Assembly: GCA_944470555.2 (NCBI GenBank) | Contig: OX104127.1 | Location: 131,007,113-131,071,112, forward strand | Source of the DNA: Heterobilharzia americana | Lineage: Eukaryota; Platyhelminthes; Trematoda; Strigeidida; Schistosomatidae | Reading direction: 5' to 3' | DNA length: 64,000 nucleotides | Shown here: one piece after another, positions 1 through 9,689 of the stretch | Position numbering within the stretch: position 1 is the stretch's first letter | How the letters are laid out: every line of letters begins with the position of its first letter | Made by a program: the position numbers and the translations under genes | The notes under the pieces: model-generated | What the model was told of the DNA's origin: nothing | The model's input: only the letters and a program-made list of their open reading frames with translations | Database searches by the model: none

Positions 1-142
1 GAGATTGCAGCGGTAAGTTTCGGATTCCAGTCTCGACTAGAACAAAATCACTCACTGAGATGCAAGTTCATGCAGTTGACAAGTCTTGAATAAGACAAAA
101 TGCCCTAATTGTATTCTTCTGTTAACAACTAACCACTGACTG
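1..142 (+). repeat. Degenerate hammerhead repeat, family A (Sm-alpha-like)
   Basis: The stretch resembles the better copies at 30.5 and 35.4 kb. A tRNA B-box-like stretch near 20-40 is followed by the shared text actcactgagatgcaag (50-66), then an eroded hammerhead region in which the core reads gttgacaag and the later GAAA reads CAAAA. The right end, near 135, keeps the trailing taaccactgac typical of the family. Both catalytic strands are mutated, so I infer no ribozyme activity. The left end is cut by the window edge. Confidence 0.5.
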
Positions 143-560
143 ATGTAAGTAAACATTTTATAGTTTATAGTGTAGAAAAACATGTTTTCGAACAAAAAAC
201 GTTTTAGAAAAGCATTTAGTGAAGGTAAGAATTCACTAGAAATACGTTTCCTTATGAGTAATATATTTTTCCTCTTCAATAATTATGTATAAGAATTATA
301 CATTTATTGGAATTACAAAAGTGTCATTTCAAATCAGTAGTATATAAGAGTATGCTCTAAGTAACTGCTGACTGACCTATGTAATTTGACCTTAGAAATG
401 ATTAAATTGCCCTGAAGAATCTTGTTTACTAATCTCCATGTTCAACAACTTTACTTGTTTAAAAAAGAAATTATTTCTAGTTGATACCGGTACTCACAGT
501 ATGTAAGACAATATAAAAAAGATAAGTAAAAGTCATACTTCAAAAAAAACTTTTACTTAC

Positions 561-750
561 AAGCTCTTGTTTCACGTGGATGAAATTTACTACCACCTTC
601 ATTCAAAATGTATTCACTTAAATCATCTCTTAATTGAAATTTCTCAGGTATATTACGTGCTTTACATGACTGTATATTAAAAAATGTTACCAAGAAAGCG
701 AAATATATAATCATAAAAATTTTAAATATACTGCGATAGTTCCTACTCAT
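561..750 (-). CDS. Putative first coding exon of a secreted peptide (unassigned)
   Basis: A true ATG (748-750 on the minus strand, context gaccaATGa) opens a frame of about 63 codons. Residues 1-31 look like a signal peptide: a basic start (MSRNYRS), a hydrophobic core (IFMIIYFAFLVTFF) and a possible cleavage after SCKA. A short charged segment follows, running to HPRETR. The frame runs straight into a strong 5' splice donor, GAGCTT|GTAAGT at about 561-555, so I read this as a phase-1 exon boundary and not the gene end. The next exon would lie below 550 or outside the window; I could not find it. The size and signal peptide suit a peptide-hormone precursor or a micro-exon-type secreted protein, but I recognise no family. 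It could be a chance frame in AT-rich DNA. Confidence 0.35.
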
Positions 751-759
751 TGGTCATAA

Positions 760-1850
760 AATTTACTGTATACAGAATAATATATTTGAATATCAATGTT
801 TATAATAGATAAGGATGTTTAAAATGTACAGAATTACTTCTTCAGCTTATAAACTAGATATCTACAGTAGATGAAAATGTAAAGTATCTAAGATTTTTCT
901 GATTGGTTATATTTTCATAACGAAATGATGACAACATAATAAAATTTAAAAAACACAACCAACTAAAAAGGAATATATAGTATGCGGAAATAAAGTCCAC
1001 TTTTTGATTGATACACTGACCAACTGTTATTTAATTTGCTGATAGATTCAGCTATTAAATGTTCATTTGTTTATTTAATGTTTTCCTGGAAGAGAAGGAT
1101 TTCATTTAAGGACTGAATACTGTGATACAAAGTAAAGAGGGAATATCGGTTGTAATAAGTGCAAAATTTTCAAGTGGTGTATTTCTTAAAGAAAAAATTA
1201 CCTTATTGGAGATGAATTAGAAAAAAATTACGCATTAAGTCGTTTATGAATAAGAAACCTCTGACTTTTCCAGAAGTTTATTAAAATCACATCCAAGAAA
1301 AGTATTTCTTAACAGTCAGAAGTAGGTGTGCATATAGCAGAACAAACTAGCACTTTTTTGAAGCATGATAATCCCATCCAAAACTGAGACAGTTGTACAA
1401 TCGGCTGTAGAATCAAACAAGTCATATCTTACGAAGTTAGGATATTCGATGCCATTTTGATTATTTTGGTACCTGTACTTCTCAGTGAATGTAAAGTTTA
1501 GTAAATTTGTTCTAACTGACATCCAACTATTTACTGCTATGTGAAGACATTCTACTATCAGATATTCTTTATAATTTCTAAAGCCTTTTTAAATAATAAA
1601 GTGTTCTGTAATGTGTTTGATGTTCTGTAGTAGAACACCGTAACATTGCATATGTTGAGTACCGTCCTAATTTCGTCTGATGTGTGTGATCTGTATGATA
1701 CGTCTATTGTTAAGGCCCATGATTAGGGAGTACCATTACTGTTTTATCGATCATTATTTTCTATTTTACGAATGAATTTCATGGGATAATTTTTTGTTCT
1801 AAGTATCTTGTTTAAATATTTTAATACATCAAGTCTTTCATCTTCCCTTT
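760..1850. other. No recognisable gene or repeat
   Basis: AT-rich sequence without a convincing coding frame. A 68-codon minus-strand frame at 1316-1522 has no recognised motif and no clear splice context, so I do not call it. Confidence 0.4.
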
Positions 1851-3765
1851 TAGAGTGTGTGATCTACCCTAAAAGACGAGAGGTAACAGAAACCTTCACG
1901 CTGACTGGATGTATTGAACTGAAATCTAAATATTTGTTGGAATTTGTTGCATTTCTGAAAATTTCCACATCTAAATGTCCATTTTCTTTCAGCCTAACAT
2001 AAAAGTCAAAGAAAGGCAGTTCCTCTTTAGCCGTTTCTTCTTCTAAGCTGGACTTGATACAGAGTGATCTGGAGTTCAGCTGACCTAGGAATACTCGGTA
2101 TGAATTGTGTTTCAAAATGAGGAATGTGTCATCAACATACCTCACCAAAATGTTTGGCTTCAGTTAGTGGATGAGGACATTTCCTTCTAAATCACTTATT
2201 TGTAGGTTACCTATAGTTGGGGAAAAAGTGAAACTATATCTACACCTTTAGTTTACCTTTATAATTTTCCTGTAAATGTGAAGTAAGTAATCTCTGAGCA
2301 AAATTTTAAGGCTTTAATTATGTCACTCATATTCAGTGGACATATTTTTGTCATGTGTCTGAGTCTAATAAATTGAGAATAAAATCTAGGTTGTCATTGA
2401 TTGGTACGTTGTTATATAAATGGCGATTTCATAGCTCACCACAATTTTATCTTCAATTTTAAGTGAGGAAATTTCGGTATTAAAGTTAAGTGAGTCTCTT
2501 TTTGTATATTCTCTGCGATTTTGTAGGGGATATTAAGAGAGGTTGTTCGTTGGTGTTGGTGGAGTCCATAATGTGGTCTCAATTAGATGGAAGACTTGCG
2601 AATCCTAGGTAGACCGCAGAATCTTGAAGACATCTAAGACTTATGTTTCAGTTTGAACCAAAGTGAAACACTGATTAAAAGTTTCTGGTTTCAGAGTTAG
2701 TCTTTTAATTCAAAAAAATTCAAAATACAGACTATTTTAGTGAAGAAAATTTCCTTTTCGACGAATCATTTTAAGCAGTTGTACAGTGGAAGTAATAAGC
2801 AAACAGATTAGTCTGTTATTGGCTAATAGTTTAGATCATCAAAACGGAATGTTCTAAGGTGAAGTAGTGGGTCGACCTTAGATTTAAAAATGGATTGTGC
2901 GATAAAGTGCGCATAAGGAAAATAAGAAGTGGATTAACATGATGATTAATAGGTTAAAGAAACAGGTCAAAATGGTGATACTAATTATAATCAAAAATCG
3001 GAGTAAAACATTGTGAAGACTGTGAAAGGGAGATTAGAGGTAGCATGTTAAGAAGTGAAAAAGTTGTGAGACTCAGTCAGTAAGATTAAGACCATTATTG
3101 AAACCTTAAAGAAACTTAAGGAAGGAATATGAACATGCCAAAACAAGAGAATGGACATAACTCTTCCGGCCTTAATTACTGAATCGCCAACGCCTTTGCT
3201 ACACATGAGTGACAGATATACAGTCCTTTCGTGTCGTCTTGTTTCACTTTGTTTAAGATTTTAAAAGGAAACATTGGGTAAACAACACGATCAGAGTTGA
3301 CGAAATGACCCAGCATGGAACTACTGCTCGACTTGTATTCTCTTATGAACAGCCACACTGGATAGCGCTTGGAGGTCCGTTTGGAAATATATATATTCAT
3401 ACTTATATATACGGTTTATTAGTGTTTAGTTTCATTTCGGTGGTCTTTTCTCATCAGTTACAGAGTATGGGCCTTCGGACAAGTGTTCGCTTACCTTCCT
3501 CTCATTGTCTGCTTTGTTCATACCAATCGTTACATTCCCTTTATCTGTTTTCATCATTATAATGCTCTTATCATTCCTTAAATTTTTCAGGGCTTTAAAT
3601 TCCTGTTTTTCTTTGCTGTGTGAGGATATGTGATATTTTTTGACGGTCAATTTACTCTCTGTCATTAGATAATGGATACTGTTTTGACTATTTAGTTGTA
3701 GAACAAATAGTTCGGTGAAGAAAATCGTTTTCAACGAATTTATTTCCACAGGCTATACTATAGTA
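1850..3765 (-). pseudogene. Decayed Penelope-like element (RT and N-terminal region)
   Basis: Read on the minus strand, the pieces follow the order of a Penelope-like ORF. Positions 3749-3432 hold an N-terminal segment with LRNDKSIIMMKTDKGN, the family's ND...I...DKGN block. Around 2650-2400 frameshifted text reads FCGLPRIRKSSI (compare the family's FYGLPKIHK) and then IVVSYEIAIYIT (the motif A region). Positions 2148-1864 hold the catalytic block VRYVDDTFLILK followed by ELPFFDFYVRLKENGHL and a degenerate KYLDFSSIHP. Several frameshifts and stops separate the blocks, and about 650 bp (2780-3430) is unexplained, perhaps an insertion. No GIY-YIG segment was found downstream. The element is non-functional. 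It belongs to a different lineage from the open copy at 4.6-6.1 kb, judging by its YVDDTF and different spacing. Confidence 0.75.
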
Positions 3766-4612
3766 GATTTATGATCATTGTCTGTGTTTGTTCTTGACAA
3801 GATGTAGATTGAAACGCGACTTTAGTAATTTCCAAGTAAACTAGGGATGCTTTTATGGCACTTATAAGGTGAACATATTACCACATTGTCCTCCTGTTAA
3901 AATCGCGTACATAAATAGGTTTTCGCTTTGTGTTTCAATTATTTTGCAGTGTTTATAAATTAAATGAGAAAGATGTGTGAATTCAGTTCCCTAGAAAAAC
4001 TATGCTACATAATTTCTATTTATAAAGAGGTTTTCTTTATAAGTTGCGTATTTAATAAATCTACGTCATGTTATTGTAGGCACTTTAATACATTATTTCA
4101 GATTGCACTTAGTGTTTGATAAGAAAGGCAGTGACAACAACGTTTAGTAAAAAATATTCTAAATACTAATTGCTTTTCGTTGATAAAAGTGTAGGTTAAA
4201 GGTTATTTAATTGCCTCAATGAACTTGTGAAAAGCGCATAGTGTTTGGAAATTAATTCAGTAAACTAGACAAACAGACTGATATAGGACTCATTCAATTT
4301 CACTTACATCCATCACAAAATTGTTTATTTCAGACTAATGTTCGTTGAAAAGAGCGCCGAAAAATCGCTTCGCGTTTACTTCAAACAAAACCTTGAATAT
4401 TCAACAATTTACGGGGTAGATTTTAAATCGACAATACTTTTTATAAGTGAACCCAATGCACCCAAAAATAAAAAAACATTGTTTTCACGGGTGATTTCAC
4501 TACGTGGTTCATGAAAAAGACTATTATGAATAATGGTAAATCAATTAGGTATTATGTAATGGCATTAGACAAATTGGACAAGATGAAGTCAATGTTTTCT
4601 AAAAGGATTAAG

Positions 4613-4851
4613 ACAATTAAGTGAAACAACACCGGAAACTAGTTGAAGTGAAGGCGATTATAATAACAATAATAGTGATAAAGGAAGGATACAAAGGTTA
4701 AATTAACAAAGTGGGAGGGGGAGCTAATGGGGTGGGAAAATGTTATGGCCATGATAAAGACAGTGACTGCACATACTTCTTTTGTACACACAGATCAGGT
4801 CTTAGTTCATGAATAGCTAAAGCTTCCGCTGTTTTAAGGAGTTGAAAACGA
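4613..4851 (-). repeat. Left inverted arm of the Penelope-like element
   Basis: Reverse complement of 5873-6111, with one mismatch seen by eye. It includes the antisense of the last ORF codons (encoding EALAIHELRPDLCVQK) and the whole 3' untranslated region. The match ends at acaattaag (4613) on the outside and at gttgaaaacga (4841-4851) inside. Confidence 0.9.
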
Positions 4852-5981
4852 GCTGCTTGAAAGAGCTTTTGTTGAGGTGCACATTTAATGTCCAATTCAG
4901 TTTCAATAATGAAATCTACAGACAGAAAGATGGAATTGCGATGGGGTCACCATTGGGACCACTGCTAGCAGATTTCTTCATGTCGAAACTGGAAAATTCA
5001 CAACTTCGTCAAACTATTGATAGCTTTGACTTTTATAGAAGATATATGGATGACACGTTTATTATTTGCGACAAAAATGTAGACCTCGACGACGTGCTTC
5101 GTTCATTCAGTGAATGTCATCAAGCCCTCAAGTTTACTATAGAGAAGGAATCAGAATCAACTATTCCTTTTCTTGATGTGCTTCTCACCCGACGTCAGAA
5201 TGGATACCTTAAAAGATCCATCTACAAAAAACCAACGTGGAACGGACAACTAACTAATTTTTATAGTTGGGTGCCCATCAACAGAAAAAGAAATCTTATT
5301 CACTCTCTTTGCTATCGAATAAGAAGTATCTGTAGTGACGATTGTATCGACGAAGAGCTATCTTTCTTAAAAAGCATACTTGTCGAAAACGGTTACCCTA
5401 GCCGTTTTATTGATAAAAATATGCGGGAAAGAAACACTAAACCAGTCATCCACTCGGTCTCAAAGAAAAGATTGTTTATGAGCCTAGAGTTTAAAGGAGA
5501 CCTAGCATCGGATGTACTGAAGAATCGTCTTACCAGATCAATCAATAGGACTTTCTTCGCAGCAAGACTCCAGTTGACTTTTACCAGCCGCAACCTATTC
5601 TCCACCTGCGTCAAAGACAAGCTTCCTCGTTTGGCCGCCTCTATGTGCATCTACCAGTTCACCTGCTCTTGTGGAGCAAGGTACATCGGCCGTAGCCAGA
5701 GAATGCTTTCTACACGTATACGAGAACATGTTCCTGCTTGGTTTTATAAAGGTGAAAGAAAGTCTGTTAGAAGTTCGATTCTAGAACATTTGATTGACTT
5801 CCATCACACAACAAATCCAGACGATGACTTTGAAATTATTTATCAAATTCGCCCAAACCTCCCACGTTCTCTTCGTTTTCAACTCCTTAAAACAGCGGAG
5901 GCTTTAGCTATTCATGAACTAAGACCTGATCTGTGTGTACAAAAGAAGTATGTGCAGTCACTGTCTTTATCATGGCCATAA
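4842..5981 (+). CDS. Penelope-like RT/GIY-YIG protein, N-terminally truncated
   Basis: 379 codons, opening at TTG inside the left inverted arm, so there is no genuine start. Residues 27-48 contain RQKDGIAMGSPLGPLLAD (RT motif B region). Residues 64-73 contain FYRRYMDDTF, whose paired aspartates are the motif C catalytic residues. Residues 108-113 (IPFLDV) and 127-133 (IYKKPTW) are further RT blocks. Residues 183-189 hold the conserved NGYPSRF. The C-terminal GIY-YIG nuclease starts near 269 (CIYQFTCSCG) with YIG at 281-283, TRIREH at 291-296 and a terminal EALAIHELRPDLC. RT motif A (FDV-SLFT) and everything before it are absent, cut off exactly at the inverted-repeat junction. The product would copy RNA at a nicked target if complete; this copy should be inactive for RT but may keep an intact nuclease domain. 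Confidence 0.85.
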   Translation: MKTSCLKELLLRCTFNVQFSFNNEIYRQKDGIAMGSPLGPLLADFFMSKLENSQLRQTIDSFDFYRRYMDDTFIICDKNVDLDDVLRSFSECHQALKFTIEKESESTIPFLDVLLTRRQNGYLKRSIYKKPTWNGQLTNFYSWVPINRKRNLIHSLCYRIRSICSDDCIDEELSFLKSILVENGYPSRFIDKNMRERNTKPVIHSVSKKRLFMSLEFKGDLASDVLKNRLTRSINRTFFAARLQLTFTSRNLFSTCVKDKLPRLAASMCIYQFTCSCGARYIGRSQRMLSTRIREHVPAWFYKGERKSVRSSILEHLIDFHHTTNPDDDFEIIYQIRPNLPRSLRFQLLKTAEALAIHELRPDLCVQKKYVQSLSLSWP

Positions 5982-6111
5982 CATTTTCCCACCCCATTAG
6001 CTCCCCCTCCCACTTTGTTAATTTAACCTTTGTATCCTTCCTTTATCACTATTATTGTTATTATAATCGCCTTCACTTCAACTAGTTTCCGGTGTTGTTT
6101 CACTTAATTGT
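5873..6111 (+). repeat. Right arm (element 3' end) of the Penelope-like element
   Basis: Contains the final 36 codons of the GIY-YIG ORF, the stop TAA at 5979-5981 and about 130 bp of 3' untranslated sequence. It pairs with 4613-4851 in inverted orientation. Confidence 0.9.
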
Positions 6112-6447
6112 ATTATAAATAAATCATCTAGTGTTGCTAGACAATACAAAACAGGATATGGATTAACAGGTGACATTTTCTGGCCACTAAATTTATTTCC
6201 TTCGAACACGTCACTTTGGTAATAGATGTTAGAAGCCAGTCAGCACTTTTTGATCCACAGTTTCATACTTCTTCGTATTCATCAGCAAAACATGTTAATG
6301 TGTTTTGAAATGCACCAGTGATATTTCCTAAAAAAATAAATTTTTCTAATGAAAATTTTTATGATGCTGTTTGTTGTAGAAGTAAAGGTAGTTAGTTAAC
6401 AAAATATAAGACAGTCAAATTTTATAAAGTAAATATAAATTATAGAT
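6112..6447. other. Spacer between two retroelements, nothing recognised
   Basis: AT-rich DNA between the Penelope-like element and the RTE insertion; no frames or repeats that I could support. Confidence 0.4.
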
Positions 6448-6460
6448 TTATCAGTTACAT
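6448..6460 (+). repeat. Target-site duplication of the RTE element (3' side copy)
   Basis: ttatcagttacat here recurs exactly at 9675-9687, immediately outside the other end of the element. The first three bases could partly belong to the element's 5' end, so the true duplication is 10 to 13 bp. Confidence 0.85.
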
Positions 6461-6474
6461 TATTATTATTATTA

Positions 6475-8601
6475 TTAGTCCCTTGGGTTCCTAGTGGAAC
6501 ATAGGGCTTCAGCAGCACGCCTCCAGTGACCTCTGTTCTCTGAGATCTTTTGAACCTGGTTCCACGACAGCCCAGAAGCTCTCATTTCCTCCTCGCACGA
6601 CCTCCTCCATGTCACCCTCGGACGTCCAACTCGTCGCTTCCCATGGGGATTCCACTCGAGGGCCTGACGCGTGATGTCCTCAGTCGGCCTTCTCAGTGCA
6701 TGGCCAATCCATCTCCACTTCTTCCTGCATATTTGTTGCGTGATAGGTTCTTGGTTGGTTCGTTCCCAGAGTTCCTTGTTGCTTATTTTTTCTGGCCATC
6801 TGATCTTCAGCAGCGAGCGTAAGCAGTTGTTGATGAATGTCTGTAGTTTATTGGAAATACCTTTCGTGACGCGCCAAGTCTCTGAGCCATACAAGAGCAC
6901 TGACTTGACGTTGGTGTTGAAAATCCGTATCTTGTTCCGCATGCTGAGTGCAGAAGATCTCCACACTGGTTTCAGGCTAATGAACGCCTGTCTTGCTTTT
7001 CCGATTCTGACTTTGACGTCCTCGTCCGTCCCGCCTGTAGTTGAAACAGTGCTTCCTAGATAAGTGAAGGAGGTTACTTCCTTCAAGTTTCTCCCGTTGA
7101 CGGTGATTGGAGTTTGTTGTTGTTGTTGTTGATGGTGGTGGTGCGGTATCTTCATCACTTCTGTCTTCTCTATATTCACCTGAAGTCCCGTCTTAGCTGC
7201 CTCTTCTGTCAACTTGTTAGTTTTTGCCTGCAGATCTTCAAGTTTATGTGACATTAGGCATAAGTCATCGGCGAAATCCAAGTCTTCTAGGTTCTTTTCC
7301 GTCGTCCAGTGTATCCCCCTCTTCTCGCTGCCTACTGTTTGCTGCATGATCCAGTCCACCACAATAAGGAATATCATGGGGGATAGTAGGCAACCTTGTT
7401 TCACTCCTGTCTTCACTTCAAAGGCATCACTGAGCTTCCCATTGTGGATTACTTGGCATGTGGCATCTTCATATAGTTGTTGAATGAGGCGGATAAAGGT
7501 TTGCGGTACTCCGTAGTATTGAAGCAGTTTCCAAATTACTTCTCGGTCGACGCTGTCAAAGGCCTTCTCAAAGTCGATGAAGTTGAGGTGGAGAGGTGAT
7601 TGCCATTCTATGCTCTGTTCTATGATGATACGAAGCGTTGCAATTTGGTCAGCACATGATTTGTACTTCCTGAAGCCTGCCTGTTCCGGTCGTAGTTTTG
7701 AATCCAGTGCATCCCTTAGCCTCTCCAGGATGATGCGGCTTAATATTTTACTTGGGGTGGACAGGAGAGTGATTCCGCGCCAGTTCTTGCAAGCACTGAG
7801 GTCTCCCTTCTTCGGCAGTTTGACAAGGTAACCCTTCTTCCAATCGTCAGGTACCTTCTCTTCCTTCCACACCTTCTGCAATAGTGGTGTGAGCATGGCC
7901 GCTGTTGTCTCTGCATCTGTTCTCAGTGCTTCTGGCGGTATTCCATCTGGTCCTGCTGCTTTCCCGCATTTCAGTAGCTTTATGGCGTTCAGGACTTCCA
8001 TTTTCGTTGGGGGATTAATGTTCACTTGTAGTTCAGCGGCTGCAGGTGGTATTTCTGGACGAAGTGCAGGTGGTGGTCGATTCAAGAGCTTCTTGAAGTG
8101 GTCGGCCCATCGTTTCCTCTGTTTCTCTTCTTTTGTAATTAAATTTCCTTCTTCATCTTTTATTGGTTTCATCTGTGTTGGTCTCTTCCCTGATAGCAAC
8201 CTGGTTATTTGATACAATGTCGTCAGGTCTCTCTTACCTGCAGCCTGTTCTGCTTCACTTGCCAGTGTGTCGTAGAAGTGTCTTTTGTCTTTGCGTGCAC
8301 TCTTCTTCACTTCTTTGTCCAGTGTTTTATACATTGTGCTCAGTTCCTCTTGTCGTTGAGCATCCTTGCACTGGTTTATCTTCTGCTTCACCATCCTCCT
8401 CTCCTCTATCAGCTTCCAGGTATCCGTCGAGATCCATTCCTTGTCTTCCTTCTTCCTTCCTAATACTGTTGTGCAGGTTTCTTTCCACATAGCTTTCAAA
8501 GACTTCCAGTGTTCTTCCACACAGGTTTCTTCAGGGATGTTGCTCGATGTCTCCCATTTTGTCTTGATGGCTGCTCTTGAAGATCTCCTTTGTAGTTTCA
8601 T
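6475..8601 (-). CDS. RTE reverse transcriptase ORF
   Basis: 708 codons from an ATG at 8601 to the TAA at the start of the 3' tail. Landmarks: GKAAGPDGIPPEAL (about 213-226), LPKKGDLSACKNWRGITLL (262-280), RPEQAGFRKYKSCADQ (304-319), FIDFEKAFDSVDR with the first catalytic aspartate (341-353), GVKQGCLLSPMIF (399-411), and LDFADDLCLM with the catalytic DD (441-450). A His/Gln run at 487-496 is encoded by a short trinucleotide expansion. The C-terminal part has FTYLGST (512-518), YGSETW (571-576), KWRWIGHALRR and a GRPRVTWRR segment, usual for this clade. All RT motifs look intact. The first roughly ten codons overlap the endonuclease frame and align poorly; homologous sequence starts near AAIKTKW (residue 10). 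The endonuclease is in the other frame, so translation needs a frameshift or reinitiation, or this copy carries a 1-bp indel. Confidence 0.9.
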   Translation of the reverse strand: MKLQRRSSRAAIKTKWETSSNIPEETCVEEHWKSLKAMWKETCTTVLGRKKEDKEWISTDTWKLIEERRMVKQKINQCKDAQRQEELSTMYKTLDKEVKKSARKDKRHFYDTLASEAEQAAGKRDLTTLYQITRLLSGKRPTQMKPIKDEEGNLITKEEKQRKRWADHFKKLLNRPPPALRPEIPPAAAELQVNINPPTKMEVLNAIKLLKCGKAAGPDGIPPEALRTDAETTAAMLTPLLQKVWKEEKVPDDWKKGYLVKLPKKGDLSACKNWRGITLLSTPSKILSRIILERLRDALDSKLRPEQAGFRKYKSCADQIATLRIIIEQSIEWQSPLHLNFIDFEKAFDSVDREVIWKLLQYYGVPQTFIRLIQQLYEDATCQVIHNGKLSDAFEVKTGVKQGCLLSPMIFLIVVDWIMQQTVGSEKRGIHWTTEKNLEDLDFADDLCLMSHKLEDLQAKTNKLTEEAAKTGLQVNIEKTEVMKIPHHHHQQQQQQTPITVNGRNLKEVTSFTYLGSTVSTTGGTDEDVKVRIGKARQAFISLKPVWRSSALSMRNKIRIFNTNVKSVLLYGSETWRVTKGISNKLQTFINNCLRSLLKIRWPEKISNKELWERTNQEPITQQICRKKWRWIGHALRRPTEDITRQALEWNPHGKRRVGRPRVTWRRSCEEEMRASGLSWNQVQKISENRGHWRRAAEALCSTRNPRD

Positions 8602-9610
8602 CCTTCAGTTTCCGAGTGTTGTACTTGGGTTGAGGTCTATCACCAGCTTCCTTGAAGGCTTTTAACTTGATTTGGAAGGTTCCTTGCACTAGATAGTGGT
8701 CTGAACCTACATCTGCTCCTCTTCTTGACCTTGTGTTAAGTAGACTGCGTCTCCATTTTCTTGAGATTGAGATAAAGTCGATTTGATTTTTAGTGTGTCC
8801 ATCTGGTGAAATCCATGTCGCTTTGTGGATATCTTTGTGCCTGAACACACTGCCTCCAATCACCAAATCGTTGAATGCACAGAATTCTGCAAACAATTCT
8901 CCATTCTCATTCATTTCACCTAGTGCCTCTCGACCCATGGTTAGTTCTCTTCCCGTGTTGTCCCCTCCCAGTTTGGCATTCATGTCGCCCATTAGAATTT
9001 TGATATCGCCAACTGACGTCTTGTCCAGTGTTGATTGAAGTTGTCTGTAGAATTCCTCCTTTTTCTCTTGCTCTGCATTATTTGTAGGTGCATAACATTG
9101 TATGATTGTGACCTTCCTTCCTTTTGAGTTGAATCTTGCTGTCATGATCCTGGAGGAGATTGGTTCCCACTGCATGAGAGCCTTCGATGCTCTTGAGGAC
9201 ATCATGATAGCCACTCCCTCAGTGTGCTCGTGGTTGGCGTCTGGGTGACCGGAGTAGATTATTGATTCTCCAGTTGACAGTTTGGAGAGTCCACTCCCAT
9301 TCCATCTGCTTTCGCAAATCCCAAGCACTTCGATGTTATACCTTCTCATCTCCTTTGCAATCTGGGCTGCCTTACTGGGTTCAAACATCGTGCGGACATT
9401 CCATGTCCCCACGTTTACTTTCGCTTTCATCGAGAGAAGACACATCGGCCAATTGGCTTCCCGAAGGCTTTCACCAACTGGCGTCATTTCGCCTCTCCGA
9501 TTCCAGCGGGGAATAAGTTTGTTTTCATTTTTTATATTTTGTTTGTGCTTTGAAGTTTCTTTAGCGGTTAGATTTGTTTTACGGGGTAGGGTTGCTAGCC
9601 CTATGCCCAA
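8531..9610 (-). CDS. RTE endonuclease ORF (APE type)
   Basis: 359 codons; the frame opens at TTG. A more plausible ATG start is at residue 42 or 61 (MKAKVNVGTWNVRTM). APE-like endonuclease residues visible: N71 in TWNVR, E100 in GICESRWNG, QCYAPTNN at 171-178, GDMNAKLGG at 208-216, TWISPDGHTKNQIDFI at 265-280, and the catalytic SDH at 303-305. It would nick target DNA to prime reverse transcription. The frame overlaps the RT frame by 71 nt and ends with DIEQHP. Sequence similarity to a continuous endonuclease-RT protein moves to the other frame near the codons for EIFK. Confidence 0.88.
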   Translation of the reverse strand: MGIGLATLPRKTNLTAKETSKHKQNIKNENKLIPRWNRRGEMTPVGESLREANWPMCLLSMKAKVNVGTWNVRTMFEPSKAAQIAKEMRRYNIEVLGICESRWNGSGLSKLSTGESIIYSGHPDANHEHTEGVAIMMSSRASKALMQWEPISSRIMTARFNSKGRKVTIIQCYAPTNNAEQEKKEEFYRQLQSTLDKTSVGDIKILMGDMNAKLGGDNTGRELTMGREALGEMNENGELFAEFCAFNDLVIGGSVFRHKDIHKATWISPDGHTKNQIDFISISRKWRRSLLNTRSRRGADVGSDHYLVQGTFQIKLKAFKEAGDRPQPKYNTRKLKDETTKEIFKSSHQDKMGDIEQHP

Positions 9611-9674
9611 CCTTCCCTCTTTACCCGGGCTTAGGACCGGCTAGTAACTAGTAAACTAGTTAACCAGGCGAGGT

Positions 9675-9687
9675 TATCAGTTACATA
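9675..9687 (+). repeat. Target-site duplication of the RTE element (5' side copy)
   Basis: Exact repeat of 6448-6460 (ttatcagttacat), directly after the element's 5' boundary sequence ggcgagg. Confidence 0.85.
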
Positions 9688-9689
9688 GA

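Larger units (their letters stand above)
4613..6111 (+). mobile_element. Penelope-like element, 5'-truncated, flanked by inverted copies of its 3' end
   Basis: The unit consists of a 3' ORF portion (RT fragment plus GIY-YIG), a 130-bp 3' untranslated region ending near 6111, and, upstream, an inverted copy of the last 239 bp (4613-4851). Inverted terminal duplications and 5' truncation are known behaviours of Penelope-like elements. The body is a single open frame and the two arms differ at only about one position by eye (4824 versus its partner), so the insertion looks young. I saw no target-site duplication outside the arms. An ORF lacking its first RT motifs cannot be autonomous. Confidence 0.85.
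6461..9674 (-). mobile_element. Full-length RTE-clade non-LTR retrotransposon
   Basis: About 3.2 kb, read on the minus strand. A short 5' untranslated leader near 9674-9610 contains direct ctagt motifs; it is followed by the endonuclease frame, the reverse transcriptase frame, and a tail of TAA trinucleotides (6461-6477). A trinucleotide 3' tail, absence of a gag-like first ORF and a minimal 3' untranslated region are typical of the RTE clade. The stop codon of the RT frame is the first TAA of the tail. Exact flanking duplications indicate a recent insertion. Family resemblance is to schistosome RTE elements (SR2/SR3 type), from memory of the family and not a search. Confidence 0.9.

Noticed and set aside
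1316..1522. 68-codon minus-strand frame as a host exon
   Set aside because: No recognised motif and no convincing splice signals at its limits.
4842..4844. A real start codon for the Penelope-like protein
   Set aside because: The frame opens at TTG inside the inverted arm; the true N-terminus has been lost by truncation.
6550..8665. Several open frames of 84-130 codons on the plus strand opposite the RTE RT
   Set aside because: They are antisense shadows of the 708-codon RT ORF and have no independent motifs.
8793..9644. Plus-strand frames opposite the RTE endonuclease
   Set aside because: Antisense shadows of the endonuclease ORF; Ser/Leu-rich with no recognisable domain.
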